A DNA stretch of 64,000 nucleotides, from positions 14,285,992-14,349,991 of the forward strand of contig JABAKD010000023.1 in the NCBI GenBank assembly GCA_012845835.1, written 5' to 3'. Origin of the DNA: Undaria pinnatifida. Taxonomy: Eukaryota; Sar; Phaeophyceae; Laminariales; Alariaceae. Shown here piece after piece: positions 9,161 through 19,968 of this stretch. The notes below the pieces were generated by a model, which saw only the letters and a program-made list of their open reading frames with translations, was not told where the DNA came from and did no database searches. Position 1 is the stretch's first letter. Each line of letters starts with the position of its first letter. Made by a program: the position numbers and the translations under genes.

Positions 9161-9808
9161 AGCTGGCCCGCGGGTACATCCCAAATTTGCCGCCAATGTT
9201 GGCAGATTCCCGGGCGCCGTTTCTTCTAGGCCTAGCGAGAGACTCTGGAGGTACGAAGGGGTAGGGCCAGAAGAGAGCTTGTCAGTGCAGCAGCAGACCA
9301 GTCAACATCAGTCTCTAGGTGAGATCTCGGAAAATGCACGAGCTGGATTTGAATAGGAGGATGTTTGAACTCGTCCCGAAAACAGAGTCGAGTATGTTCA
9401 AAACTGAACGGGAAAATTACCCGGACACTCATGGTAGCACTGGTCTCTTGTAGCGGACATGGCCCAGGGTAGAGCTGAGGGATGGCTAGTAGGGCAGGGA
9501 GCCAGTGGATAGAGCGGCACAGGATGGAAGTTAGCTGCTAAAGAGTACGAGATGGGTGGTTGAAGAAGATAGATTCACAGCAATCTGTGAGGACGGGACG
9601 AGCAGGGAGCACGCGCACATGTTTGTTGTCAGTCGTGTTCCTTCCCCAGCCTCTCACACTGAGACATTAATAAAAGACAATAAACCATTTCTTGATCCGA
9701 GCTACTGCATCAACACTGCGCACCAGCACTCTCAGCACGTCCAGCAGACTCAGCACAACAGCTCACAGCAGCGCTCTGCCCAGCTAACAACAAGTACCCT
9801 ATCAGCTC
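9161..9808. other. Possible LTR or transposon relic with polyadenylation-like signal
   Basis: No gene is supported. Bases 9226-9310 are a diverged copy of 30146-30235 (GACTCTGGAGGTACGAAGGG and following). An AATAAAAGACAATAAA stretch at about 9668-9685 looks like a poly(A) signal. The segment ends where a family A TRIM LTR begins (9809). Confidence 0.35.
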
Positions 9809-11983
9809 TGTGGTGGAAAAAACCAGGGCTTTTCACGGGTCGGGTCAAATCTCGCGGGTCGGGTCGGGTCGGGTCGGGTCAGCTAACCCGACCCGACCCG
9901 CGAGATTTTCGAGACGTCTTGACCCGACCCGACCCGACCCGCGAGATTTTCAAGATGTCTTGACCCGACCCGACCCGACCCGCGAGATTTTCAAGATGTC
10001 TTGACCCGACCCGACCCGACCCGCGAGATTTTAAAATCCTCCTGACCCGACCCGACCCGACCCGCGACAATCCGGGTGACCCGCGAGATTCGGGTCGTCT
10101 GGCGGGTCACGTTAACTTGACCCGTGACATTGCTCACGGGTCAAAGTCAAAAAGTCACGGGTCAAAGCATGTACGAGGTATACCTCGGTCGGTTGGTTGG
10201 TCCTTGGTCCCTCGTACTTTTCCCAGTATGTCGTGTTCTCTGTGTTTTTTACCGGCATTGTTTGCAGCTGATGATTATGTCATGTGGTGTGCGCGCGAGA
10301 AATAGGAAAGAAACCGCAACCCACATGCATGGACATGCCCGTACCGTTAGACCACCGGGTCGACCCGACGAGCGACCCGACGAGCGAGCTAGTTATAATT
10401 TACAAGTGCAATCTCCGGCCCCGGCAAGCAGCCAAGCTGAGCCGCCTCCGGCAGCAAGCCCACAACTGGGGCGATGGATCTGTCAGCAGGGGGTGCGATC
10501 CGCGAGGATGCGTTGTCTGCTGCTGCTGGTGCTTGCTGCTGCCAGGGTGCTGCTGCTGCTGTGCTGCTGCTGCTGCTGCTGCTTGCTGCTGCTGCTGCTG
10601 CTGCTGCTGCTTGCTGCCGCTGCTGCTTCGACAACGGCTGCTCTTCTTGCTTTTTTACGTTTGGTCACATTTCGTACTGGTATAATAATTATCGAGCTAG
10701 CTACTACTACTACACTGCTGCATCTCTCTTCTATCTGTGCAGTCTCCAGCCCCGGCAAGCAGCCTAGCTGAGCCGCCTCCGGCAGCAAGCCCACAACTGG
10801 GGCGGTGGGTCTGTCAGCAGGGGCTGCGATCCGCGAGAATCCGGGGTCTGCTGCTGGTACTTGCTGCTGCCAGTGCTGCTGCTGCTGCTGCTGCTGCTTC
10901 GACGACGACTGCCCTTCCTTGCCTCTTTACGTTTGGTCACATTTCGTACTGGTATGACCGTAATATTACTGCTGTTGTTACGGCTTCAGTAGGTACGGGA
11001 TTCGCGTCACACTGCTGTATGCCTTGGTACGAGTAGCTAGGGGTACTGCCTGGTGATTGTTCTGCACGCTGTGATGACATATGATCGGAGCATCGGCACG
11101 AGGGAGGCAGGAAGCCGAAATGTTTGTATTTTATTGGCGGACCCGCGGGCCCGACCCGCGGGGCGCCTGCACGGCATCAACGTGGCTCTCACCTGTAAGT
11201 TTGAAAAAGGCGGATCCGCCGGCTAGATCCGCGGGTTGGACCCGCGGGTCAGCCCAAAACAACTCACGGGTCATTATGGCTTGACCCGCGAAGTGACCCG
11301 TATCTCGCGGGTCATGACCCGACCTGACCCGCGAGATTTTGAAAACCTCTTGACCCGACCCGATCCGACCCGCGAGATTTTGAAGCCTTTTGACCCGACC
11401 CGACCCGACCCGCGAGATTTTGAAAACCTCTTTTGACCCGACCCGACCCGACCCGACCCGTGAGATTTTAAAACGTGATGACCCGACCCGACCCGACCCG
11501 CGAGATTTCGAAACCCCCTTGACCCGACCCGCGGGTCTGGTCATGACCCGTGAAAAGCCCTGGACGAGTTTAGAAGGAAATAACTCGAGTAGCATTTATT
11601 GGCGTTCAACATTTTTAGTCTACGTAATTCCTCACAGTGGCGTCGTCGGCAGGACGTGAGATTATGAACTGTGAGGTCGCTGGTTCGATTCTCACGGTCT
11701 TCCCAGAAAAAAAAGAAAAAATAATGGATTTTTTCACGATCAAGAACCTGTAAGACTCAACCACTTAAAAACAACGATGAGAGCAATGTATAGGATCATT
11801 GCATGTCACTCCAATACCGAAAAAGTCGCATTGGGTACTGGGTACCTCATCGGGGTTCCTGACATAACCTGGGAAATATGTCAGGTTTAGTGGGGGAGAA
11901 TGTGGTGGAAAAAACGAGTTTAGAAGGAAACAACTCGAGTAGCATTTGTTGTTCAACATTTTTTTTTTTTTTTTGCACCACAA
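9809..11983 (+). mobile_element. TRIM family A copy interrupted by a TIR element
   Basis: The plus-strand 5' LTR starts TGTGGTGGAAAAAA at 9809, is broken at 9823 by the TIR element, and resumes at 11564 (ACGAGTTTAGAAGG), ending CTCACA at 11636. TGGCGTCGTCGGCAGGAC follows at 11638 as a primer-binding-like site. A GGTTCGATTCTCACGG box-B-like segment lies near 11680. The purine tract GGTTTAGTGGGGGAGAA precedes the second LTR at 11901, whose end is replaced by a T-run. The interior is non-coding. The copy is older than the TIR element inside it. Confidence 0.75.
9823..11563 (+). mobile_element. Non-autonomous TIR element (1.74 kb) with CCCGACCCG subrepeats
   Basis: The ends are inverted: CCAGGGCTTTTCACGGGTC at 9823 and GACCCGTGAAAAGCCCTGG ending at 11563. 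Next to both ends lie arrays of 35-45-bp units built of CCCGACCCGACCCG plus CGAGATTTTNAAA (9850-10090 and 11280-11540), oriented as subterminal inverted arrays. The middle holds a CTG-rich tract (10510-10630) and an internal duplication (10390-10700 against 10740-11000). No transposase frame is present. CAGGG...CCCTG ends recall hAT-type TIRs, but I find no 8-bp target duplication: the flanks are GGAAAAAA and ACGAG inside a TRIM LTR. Family assignment is therefore open. Confidence 0.7.
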
Positions 11984-12050
11984 ATGTTGAACAACAAATG
12001 CTACTCGAGTTGTTTCCTTCTAAACTCGTTTTTTCCACCACATTCTCCCC
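11901..12050. repeat. Fold-back: two TRIM LTR segments in inverted orientation
   Basis: LTR sequence 11901-11960 (plus orientation) is repeated inverted at about 11984-12043, separated by a run of 16 T and a short GC-containing spacer. The arms are nearly perfect and could form a long hairpin. It arose from two TRIM copies joined head to head. Confidence 0.7.
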
Positions 12051-12096
12051 CACTAAACCTGACATGTTTGCCAGATTATGCCAGGAACCCCGATGA
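11984..12096 (-). mobile_element. TRIM family A fragment, inverted
   Basis: Minus-strand LTR and the start of the interior (up to the AACCCCGATGA block), cut off at about 12096 where the next TIR element begins. Confidence 0.75.
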
Positions 12097-12878
12097 AGGC
12101 TTTTCACGGGTCGGGTCAAATCTCGCGGGTCGGGTCGGGTGTGAGTCGGGTCAGCTGACCCTACCCGACCCGCGAGATTTTCGAGACGTCTTGACCCGAC
12201 CCGACCCGACCCGCGAGATTTTCGAGACGTCTTGACCCGACCCGACCCGACCCGCGAGATTTTCGAGACGTCTTGACCCGACCCGACCCGACCCGACCCG
12301 CGAGATTCTCGAGGCGTCTTGACCCGGCCCGACCCGACCCGCGAGATTTTGAAATCGCCCTCACCCGACCCGACCCGACCCGCGACAATCCAGGTGACCC
12401 GCGAGATTTGGGTCGTCTGGCGGGTCACGTTAACTTGACCCGTGACATTTCTCACGGGTCAAAGTAAAAAAGTCACGGGTCAAAGCATGTATACCTCGGT
12501 CGGTTGGTTGGTCCTTGGTCCCTCGTACTTTTCCCAGTATGTCGTGTTCTCTGCGTTTTTGACCGGCATTGTTCGCAGCTGATGATTATGTCATGTGGTG
12601 TGCGCGCGAGAAATAGGAAAGAAACCGGAAGCCACATGCATGGACATGCCCGTACCGCTAGACCACCGGGTCGACCCGACGACCGACCCGACGAGCGAGC
12701 TAGTTATAAGTTATAAGTGCAATCTCCGGTCCCGGCAAGCAGCCTAGCTGAGCCGCCTCCGGCAGCAAGCCCACAACTGGGGCGGTGGATCTGTTAGATC
12801 TGTTAGCAGGGGCTGCGATCCGCGAGGATGCGTTGTCTGCTGCTGGTGCTTGCTGCTGCCAGGGTGCTGCTGCTGCTG

Positions 12879-12913
<35 letters not shown>

Positions 12914-13589
12914 GCTGCTGCTGCTGCTTCGACAACGGCTGCTCTTCTTGCTTTTTAACGTTTGGTCACACTTCGTACTGGTATGATAATTCTCGAGCTA
13001 GCTACTACTACTGCTGTATGTATATATCTTCTATCTGTGCAGTCTCCAGCCCCGGCAAGCAGCCTAGCTGAGCCGCCTCCGGCAGCAAGCCCACAACTGG
13101 GGCGGTGGGTCTGTCAGCAGGGGCTGCGATCCGCGAGAATCCGGGGTCTGCTGCTGCTGCTTGCTGCTGCCAGTGCTGCCGCTGCTGCTGTTTCGACGAC
13201 GACTGCCCTTCCTTGCCTTTTTACGTTTGGTCACATTTCGTACTGGTATGACGGTAATATTCCTACTGTTGTTACGGCTTCAGTAGGTACGGGATTCGCG
13301 TCACACTGCTGTATGCCTTGGTACGAGTAGCTAGGGGTACTGCCTGGTGATTGTTCGGCACGCTGTGATGACATAATATGATCGGCGCATCGGCATGATG
13401 AGGGAGGCAGGAAGCGGAAATGTTTGTATTTTATTGGCGGACCCGCGGGCCCGACCCGCGGGGCGCCTGCACGGCATCAATGTGGCTCTTAGCTGTAAGT
13501 TTGAAAAAGGCGGATCCGCGGGCCAGATCCGCGGGTTTGACCCGCGGGTCAACCTAAAACAATACATGTTTAGTCTAGTCAAGTGCTTT

Positions 13590-13915
13590 TTGGTGTTAAG
13601 TGGAGAAGTGTTTTGTCACGCTTGACTGGTGGTTCGCTGCAGGAGAAGGCACTTGACGATCGTCGGGAGTGGCGGAATGTTTTTTCACATTTGACTGCGC
13701 GAGAAGTCACTTGGCGATCGTCGGGAGTGGCGGAATGTTTTGTCACACTGGACTGCGCGAGAAGGCACTTGGCGATCGTCCGGAGTGGCTGAATGTTTCT
13801 TCACATTTGACTGCGCGAGAAGGCACTTGGCGATCGTCGGGAGTGGCTGAATGTTTGTCACACTTGACTGCGCAAGAAGGCACTTGGCGATCGTCGGGAG
13901 TGGCGGAGTGTTAGT
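13590..13915. repeat. 58-bp tandem repeat, about six units
   Basis: Units contain GCGCGAGAAGGCACTTGGCG then ATCGTCGGGAGTGGC and TTTGTCACATTTGACT. Copies differ at a few bases, so the array is not very recent. Confidence 0.85.
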
Positions 13916-14164
13916 CGGCGACTTTCGCTTTGAGGCGGAGCATGTCACCGATAGGATGCTCGTACTTAGTCCCCTGTAAAGGGAACAGCAAAATTTGGCG
14001 AGGAAGGCCGCATGGTGTGATGACAATGTGCGCATGGGTTACGTTGTACGCAGGTACCTAGGGTAGGATGTAACGTGCTGAAAGACACGAACATTTGTTA
14101 CAGGACGCACAGCCGTAGCTTGAGACGCATAGTCTAGACTACTACATACATAGGAGATGATGCA

Positions 14165-14760
14165 TACACATGTGATGGAAGGGATTTGTACCGCAGGAAC
14201 GCCAGAGGAAGGTGAGGTAGTATGGCAGGTTCGAACACGTACGCGTATCCTACACACGCAAACACACAGGAGTACTGCTGCGCTACACATGTCATAAACA
14301 TGTACGTTTACTACACACAGACGGCGAGAGCTGTGTGCACACCGCTGTACACACCTGCATACACTGATGATGGAAGGGATTTGTACCGCAGGAACGCTGG
14401 AGGAAGGTGAGGTAGTATGGCAGGTTCGAGCACGTACGCGCATCCTACACACGCAAACACACGGAAGTAGTGCTGCGCTACACATGTAGACTATGTGCTA
14501 CGCACAGCGAGAGCTGTGTGCACACCGCTGTACATGCACACACTGCTGTGACCATGCTGAGTGCGCAGCGTATAAGCAGTGCCGTGTACACACCTGCATT
14601 CACATGTGATGGAAGGGATTTGTACCGCAGGAGCGCTGGAGGGAGGTGAGGTAGTAAGGCAGGTTCGAACACGTACACGTATCCTACACACGCAAACACA
14701 CAGGAGTACTGCTGCGCTACACATGTATGTACCACACAGGGAGAGCCCTGTGAATGTGTA
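14165..14760. repeat. Tandem repeat of about 200 bp, three units
   Basis: GATGGAAGGGATTTGTACCG recurs near 14173, 14369 and 14609, each followed by GAGGTAGTATGGCAGGTTCG-type sequence and an ACACACGCAAACACAC tract. Open frames through it are repeats of each other in several frames, so they are not taken as genes. Confidence 0.75.
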
Positions 14761-15189
14761 TCGGAAGAGTTGGTCTCCCCAGTCGTCAAGATACCGCTCT
14801 GCTGTAGGGACGTTCCGCTGCATGGTATGTGTGCAGACATTCCGCCGCAGCACGAGGAGGTGGTACGCCGTAAGGTTTGAAGAGGGCGAAGAACACGCAG
14901 TTGCAGAGAAGGAGGAGCCTAGAACGAGCGAAGAGGCTCATAGCAGACACCCACAGCACGCGGCGGAGATGAGCTGCGACAGGAACCAGCGAGAGACAGT
15001 ATGCAGCAGCCGAACTAAAGGACGCAGTCGCCGCCGCACGCACGACACGGCAGACCACACGGGCAGGGTCGAACAGCAGAGGCGCAAAAGTTCCAGCGCA
15101 ACGCCGAGGAGCGCGGTGTATTCGACGAGGGATAGAAATAGAGGGTTTGCGGTGTGCGCTGCGAGGTTGATGGAAATAGAGGGTGTGCG

Positions 15190-16025
15190 GTGTGCGCTGC
15201 GAGGTTGTTTGCGTGCCAGGGTGTAGTTCGCAGCGCCATTTGATTTGAACGCGGCCGTTTGAATTTTATGGTTTTGTAAGGACAAGGCGGTATTTTTGGG
15301 AGGGGATTTTTTTTCCTCAGCCTAGGGCACAACGAAGTCAAATATTTTTGGTGTGTGTTGTGTTCGTTGTCCCAAATGCCCCGCACGGGCAGGATCGAGC
15401 AGCAGAGGCGCAAACGTTCCAGCGCATGCACCACGAGCGCTGGGTTGGCAGGGCAGCCGAACGGTGCTTGGATGCTACTATAGCAGTGTAGTGTGTTGGT
15501 GTTGGTGTGTGTGTCCCAAAATGCACCACCAGCGCTGCGAGGTTGTTTGCGTGCCAGGGTGTAGTTCGTAGCGCCGTTTGATTTGAAGCTTGAAGCGCGG
15601 CCGTTTGAATTTTATGGTTTTGTAAGGATGAGGCGGTATTTTTGGGAAGGAATTTTTTTTCCGCAGCCCAGGGCACAACGAAATGAAATGTTTTTGGTGT
15701 GTGTTGTGTTCGTTGTCCCAAATGCCCCGCACGGGCAGGATCGAACAGCAGAGGCGCAAACGTTCCAGTGCATGCACCACGAGCGCAGGGTTGGCAGGGC
15801 AGCCGAACGGTGCTTGCATGCTACTAGCAGTGTAGTGTGTGTTGGTGTTGATGTGTGTGTCCCAAAATGCACCACCAGCGCTGGGTTGGCAGGGCATCCG
15901 AACGGTGCTTGGATGCTACTAGCAGTGTAGTGTGTGTCGGTGTTGGTGTGTGTGTCCCAAAATGCGCCACCAGCGCTGGGTTGGCAGGGCATCCGAACGG
16001 TGCTTGGATGCTACTAGCAGTGTCG
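15190..16025. repeat. Complex tandem repeats of 90 and 350 bp
   Basis: A unit of about 350 bp (GTGTAGTTCGCAGCGCC, GGCCGTTTGAATTTTATGG, ATTTTTGGGA) occurs twice, at 15225 and 15570. The shorter CCAGCGCTGGGTTGGCAGGG unit (about 90 bp) occurs about five times between 15430 and 16020. A homopolymeric G/C tract follows at 16024-16066. Confidence 0.75.
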
Positions 16026-16562
16026 GGGGGGGGCGACGCGCCCCCCCTCGAACCCCCCCCCCCCGTGACGCCCTTCAGTGTGCGTTGGCAGGGGCCCGAC
16101 ACAGTGTGCGTTGGAAGGACCCCCACCAGTGTGCGTTCGAAAAAGTATATGGAAAAAGTATGTAATGGATTTTTAACAACTCACGGGTCATTATGGCTTG
16201 ACCCGCGAAGTGACCCGTATCTCGCGGTTCATGACCTGACCCGACCCGCGAGATTTTGGAAACCTCTTGACCCGACCCGACCCGACCCGCGAGATTTTGG
16301 AAACCTCTTGACCCGACCCGACCCGACTCGCGAGATTTTGAAAATCTCTTGACCCGACCCGACCCGACCCGCGAGGTTTTGAAGCCTCTTGACCCGACCC
16401 GACCCGACCCGCGAGATTTTGAAAATCTCTTGACCCGACCCGACCCGACCCGTGAGATTTCAAAACGTATTGACCCGACCCGACCCGACCCGCGAGATTT
16501 TGAAACCCCCTTGACCCGACCCGCGGGTCGGGTCATGACCCGTGAAAAGCCCTGGTATATAC

Positions 16563-16733
16563 AACATTAAAAATGCTGAACAACATATGCTACTCGAGTT
16601 ATTTCCTTCTAAACTCGTTTTTTCCACCACATTCTCCCCCACTAAACCTGACATATTTCCCAGATTATGTCAGGAACCCCGATGAGGTACCCAGTATCCA
16701 ATGCGACTTTTTCGGTACTGGAGTGACTTGCAA
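16563..16733 (-). mobile_element. TRIM family A fragment beside Gypsy remnants
   Basis: Minus-strand LTR (AACGAGTTTAGAAGG complement at about 16600) and part of the interior, cut at about 16733 where Gypsy sequence starts. The TRIM therefore replaces or truncates the 3' end of the Gypsy element. Confidence 0.75.
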
Positions 16734-17187
16734 AGTCAGCATGTATGAACTTCTTACAACTCTTCGCAGTTATATGCACATGCCAACACCAGGTTCCTAT
16801 TTCCTCACTGAAAGTCTTCAACTTGTGAAGGTGTACATTATCTCTCTTTCCCATGTCCAGCAATTTGATTGTGTGTGGAAATGCTTGATTCGGAGCATCT
16901 TCCTCGGCTACCATTACCACTTTAGCTAGCTGCCAACCATTATGGGTCGTCTTGAAATATATGTACGATCCAATAATGTCTCGATCATAAATTCCCGGTC
17001 TTCCCCTAGTATCGCAACAAACTATATACCCGGTGGCTACATGTCTATCACCCCGTGCACAGGCTAGGCTGCGCTTGGCGTTGTACTCTAAATCTTTGAT
17101 ACTTTGCATTTTCGCCTCCAACTTGCAAGGGTTCTCCTGCCCAGTACCTAGATACCAAACTACCATATTGCTCAAGGTCAGTCTCAT
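16734..17187 (-). pseudogene. Gypsy pol C-terminal extension
   Basis: An open frame that continues the Gypsy polyprotein past the integrase. A segment DIIGSYIYFKTTHNGWQLAK then VVMVAEED looks like a small beta-barrel reader-type or Tudor-like tail, but I cannot assign it. The last 28 codons of the open frame are TRIM sequence, so the natural end is lost. Reading-frame continuity with the integrase C-terminus upstream is broken between 17187 and 17273. Confidence 0.5.
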
Positions 17188-17272
17188 GCTCCCATGTTTT
17201 TACCTTTACTCCGTCCCAAGATGTAAAATACTGGACAGCATTCTTACCTCCTAAACCTCTCGAGATCCTGTG

Positions 17273-17904
17273 CTATGATGTATAAGTGGGCAAAATACGG
17301 TGCTGATCCAACTCCATCGTAACGTCCTCTGCAGTCAAATGGAAAGGTGGTGACCGCTCCGAATACTTGTTCAACACGTAATTGCTCATCGCCCATGGCA
17401 AAAATTTAGGTGGTTCTGCTCCTTCATGCGGATTAAAACACCTCTTACAACGATACACCGACACTCTGGCGTTGATTTCTCTACCAGGCTCATCCTTTCT
17501 AATCTCCAACAACAAGAAATTTCTACCACCATTTTTCCATCACTCGCAGTTCCTGGTCCTACGAATAAAATCTTATATGGTCCTGTCCAACACTGGGCTA
17601 ACTTGGCTACTAAAGAAAATTTCTTACTTCTCGAGTCTGTTTCGCTCGTTTTTAGTACATGTTGTCCACCTCCTGCTATTGTACTATGATCGTTATAAAC
17701 CCATACCAATTCTCCTGAACTATACTTGGGGTATCTACTCCTTAATTCAATATGCTCGTTTGCTGCAGCATGTCTAGCTTTAATCAAACGATCTTCGTCC
17801 CTTACCAATTCGAAAGCCTTGATCTGCCTATCACGCATAAGTCCAAGTAAATCTAGCTGGTCTTGCTTTAGACCTTCATGACCCCTAACACCTCGCCCTT
17901 CCAA
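17273..17904 (-). pseudogene. Gypsy integrase C-terminal domain
   Basis: Two overlapping minus-strand frames (17904-17386 and 17515-17273) together give the integrase C-terminal region. It includes YSSGELVWVYNDHST, a typical G-D-x-V-W-like patch, then LAQCWTGPYKILFVGP, the usual W-x-GPY/F-x-I element found in Gypsy polyproteins. The frame changes near 17500. Downstream is a Cys-containing segment (YRCKRCFNPH) of unknown role. Confidence 0.75.
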
Positions 17905-18228
17905 TATAGTCTAGTCATAGGTAGCCTGGGATATCTGCTAATGTGAACTTCGTTAGGAGCTAGCCCCAGTACCTCTACTGACGTTTTTGTGCGCTGCTAC
18001 GGCGTGCATCAACATATCATCCCAATTTTTGTGGTCATCAGCAATCAAATATGACAACATCTGACACAGGGTATGATTTAACCTTTCAACCATGCCATTA
18101 GTCTGGGGGTGATACGAACTAGTAATTTGTTTTTGCTGCCCCTAAAGTTTTAAAAACTGCCGTACTTGCGATATATATTTCGTACCTCGGTCTGATAAAA
18201 AGGTATGAGGACATCCCCATCTTGATAT
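17905..18228 (-). pseudogene. Gypsy integrase catalytic core, second half
   Basis: The minus-strand translation contains HTFLSDRGTKYIS (second catalytic Asp) and SSYHPQTNGMVERLN (catalytic Glu and the HPQTNG motif). An in-frame TAG follows QFLKL, and further stops and a frame change lie before the C-terminal part. The first half of the core lies at 20793-21179, so the DNA was interrupted by the Helitron-like insert between the codons for DDY and ISRWGCPH. Confidence 0.8.
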
Positions 18229-18663
18229 ATAGATATAATTACATTTGTCCTCGAAATTTTTTCAAACCTTATTCACTTGGTTAATGGGACCTGCTTCGCT
18301 CTCAGCGCTCCCCCTTGGAACACGCCTGCCTAAACCCCCCTCTCGGAGAACCTTCCCGGCATTCTTCGCGTTCCTTACTTTCTTCGCTTTCTTCGTTTCC
18401 TTTTTTCCCGTTTCTCTCTTTATTTTTTTCATTCCGTAACTTTATCCAACGTATGATCTACGATTTTAGGGTGTTTATTTTCGTTTTTACCAACGCATGA
18501 TCTACGACTCTACGACGCATCTACGGCGCAAAGTCGTGAGATGTTGAAGTTGACTGCCGGCTTTTTAGTGTTCTACAAGTAGGCACCTACTTTCAGCTCC
18601 CTACGCTGGCCACCTGTCGCCGTGGCGCTTCCCCACCACGTTACAACTCGGAGAGCGAGAAGC

Positions 18664-18798
18664 ATGTCGTCTTCAAGCATCTATCGTAGCTCTCCTGCTG
18701 AAAAGCCGAAGCCCACCAACCAAAGCCAAGGAGGGGGAGGTGGTGGAGGCTCTGCCGGTGGCGGTGGTACTGCTGCACTGCTGTTCTCCTGTATGTAG
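18664..18798 (+). CDS. Truncated accessory-gene peptide, unit 1 (44 aa)
   Basis: ATG at 18664 opens MSSSSIYRSSPAEKPKPTNQ, followed by a Gly-rich stretch and AALLFSCM, then TAG at 18796-18798. The first 35 residues match the start of the accessory protein encoded from 48580; the zinc-binding part is missing because the gene was deleted from this point. The upstream 430 bp match the full gene's upstream region, so it may still be transcribed. Whether the peptide is made or matters is unknown. Confidence 0.45.
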   Translation: MSSSSIYRSSPAEKPKPTNQSQGGGGGGGSAGGGGTAALLFSCM

Positions 18799-19248
18799 TA
18801 AAAGTTTGGTCGGTGGGTGGGTGGAGGGTGCACTGCGTCGTCCGTGGTGGGTGGGTGGGCCGTTCTGTACGTGGGAAAGCCGAAGCCCACCAACCAAAGC
18901 CAAGGAGGGGGAGGTGGTGGAGGCTCTGCCGGTGGCGGTGGTACTGCTGCACTGCTATTCTCCTGTATGTAGTAAAAGTTTGGTCGGTGGGTGGGTGGAG
19001 GGTGCACTGCGTCGTCCGTGGTGGGTGGGTGGGCCGTTCTGTACGTGGGAGTCTTTTTTTCTGTTTCCTGTTTCATAAGAACCAACCAACTAACTGCGCC
19101 CCGCGTACCAGGTGTATATTTTGTTCGACGAATTCTATTTATACGTCCCACGCCCATAAATAAACGCCAGTAAGCTAGCAGCTGGTTACGCTGGCCACCT
19201 GTCGCCGTGGCGCTTCCCCACCACTCTACAACTCGGAGAGCGAGAAAC

Positions 19249-19383
19249 ATGTCGTCTTCAAGCATCTATCGTAGCTCTCCTGCTGAAAAGCCGAAGCCCA
19301 CCAACCAAAGCCAAGGAGGGGGAGGTGGTGGAGGCTCTGCCGGTGGCGGTGGTACTGCTGCACTGCTGTTCTCCTGTATGTAG
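19249..19383 (+). CDS. Truncated accessory-gene peptide, unit 2
   Basis: Same 44-codon frame as at 18664, identical in the coding part as far as I can see. Upstream of this unit is the segment CAGCTGGTTACGCTGGCCAC instead of the long 5' flank. Confidence 0.4.
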   Translation: MSSSSIYRSSPAEKPKPTNQSQGGGGGGGSAGGGGTAALLFSCM

Positions 19384-19833
19384 TAAAAGTTTGGTCGGTG
19401 GGTGGGTGGAGGGTGCACTGCGTCGTCCGTGGTGGGTGGGTGGGCCGTTCTGTACGTGGGAAAGCCGAAGCCCACCAACCAAAGCCAAGGAGGGGGAGGT
19501 GGTGGAGGCTCTGCCGGTGGCGGTGGTACTGCTGCACTGCTATTCTCCTGTATGTAGTAAAAGTTTGGTCGGTGGGTGGGTGGAGGGTGCACTGCGTCGT
19601 CCGTGGTGGGTGGGTGGGCCGTTCTGTACGTGGGAGTCTTTTTTTCTGTTTCCTGTTTCATAAGAACCAACCAACTAACTGCGCCCCGCGTACCAGGTGT
19701 ATATTTTGTTCGACGAATTCTATTTATACGTCCCACGCCCATAAATAAACGCCAGTAAGCTAGCAGCTGGTTACGCTGGCCACCTGTCGCCGTGGCGCTT
19801 CCCCACCACTTTACAACTCGGAGAGCGAGAAGC

Positions 19834-19968
19834 ATGTCGTCTTCAAGCATCTATCGTAGCTCTCCTGCTGAAAAGCCGAAGCCCACCAACCAAAGCCAAG
19901 GAGGGGGAGGTGGTGGAGGCTCTGCCGGTGGCGGTGGTACTGCTGCACTGCTGTTCTCCTGTATGTAG
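19834..19968 (+). CDS. Truncated accessory-gene peptide, unit 3
   Basis: Third copy of the 44-codon frame. Its unit is the most diverged, for example TCTCTTTTTCTG at about 20223, and leads into the common 3' region of the element at about 20345. Confidence 0.4.
   Translation: MSSSSIYRSSPAEKPKPTNQSQGGGGGGGSAGGGGTAALLFSCM

Larger units (their letters stand above)
13563..16175. mobile_element. Satellite-rich insertion inside the second TIR element
   Basis: The boundary is inferred from continuity of the host element on both sides. Inside lie three different tandem arrays, listed separately. No protein with a recognisable domain is encoded, and terminal inverted repeats or a target duplication are not clear, so the kind of insert is unknown. 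Confidence 0.45.
12097..16555 (+). mobile_element. Second TIR element, split by a 2.6-kb insertion
   Basis: The left part (12097-13562) matches 9823-11250 in order: TIR with AGGCTTTTCACGGGTC, CCCGACCCG units, the tRNA-like GGTGGTCTAG block (inverted at about 12655), a CTG-rich tract, and GACCCGCGGGTCAACCTAAAACA. The matching continuation, CAACTCACGGGTCATTATGG, resumes at about 16176 and runs to GACCCGTGAAAAGCCCTGG ending at 16555. One element was therefore interrupted by 13563-16175. No transposase frame is present. Confidence 0.7.

Noticed and set aside
10390-10800. Frames rich in Ala, Cys, Leu or Ser across the CTG tract
   Set aside because: Homopolymer-like peptides from (CTG)n in all frames, inside a non-autonomous TIR element.
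14039-15992. Overlapping frames of 100-215 codons on both strands
   Set aside because: All run through tandem repeats, lack motifs, and different frames are open equally, as expected for G/C-rich repeats.
9820-16560. Frames encoding GSGRVGSG or TRPDPTRPDP repeats
   Set aside because: They are translations of the CCCGACCCG subterminal arrays in both directions.
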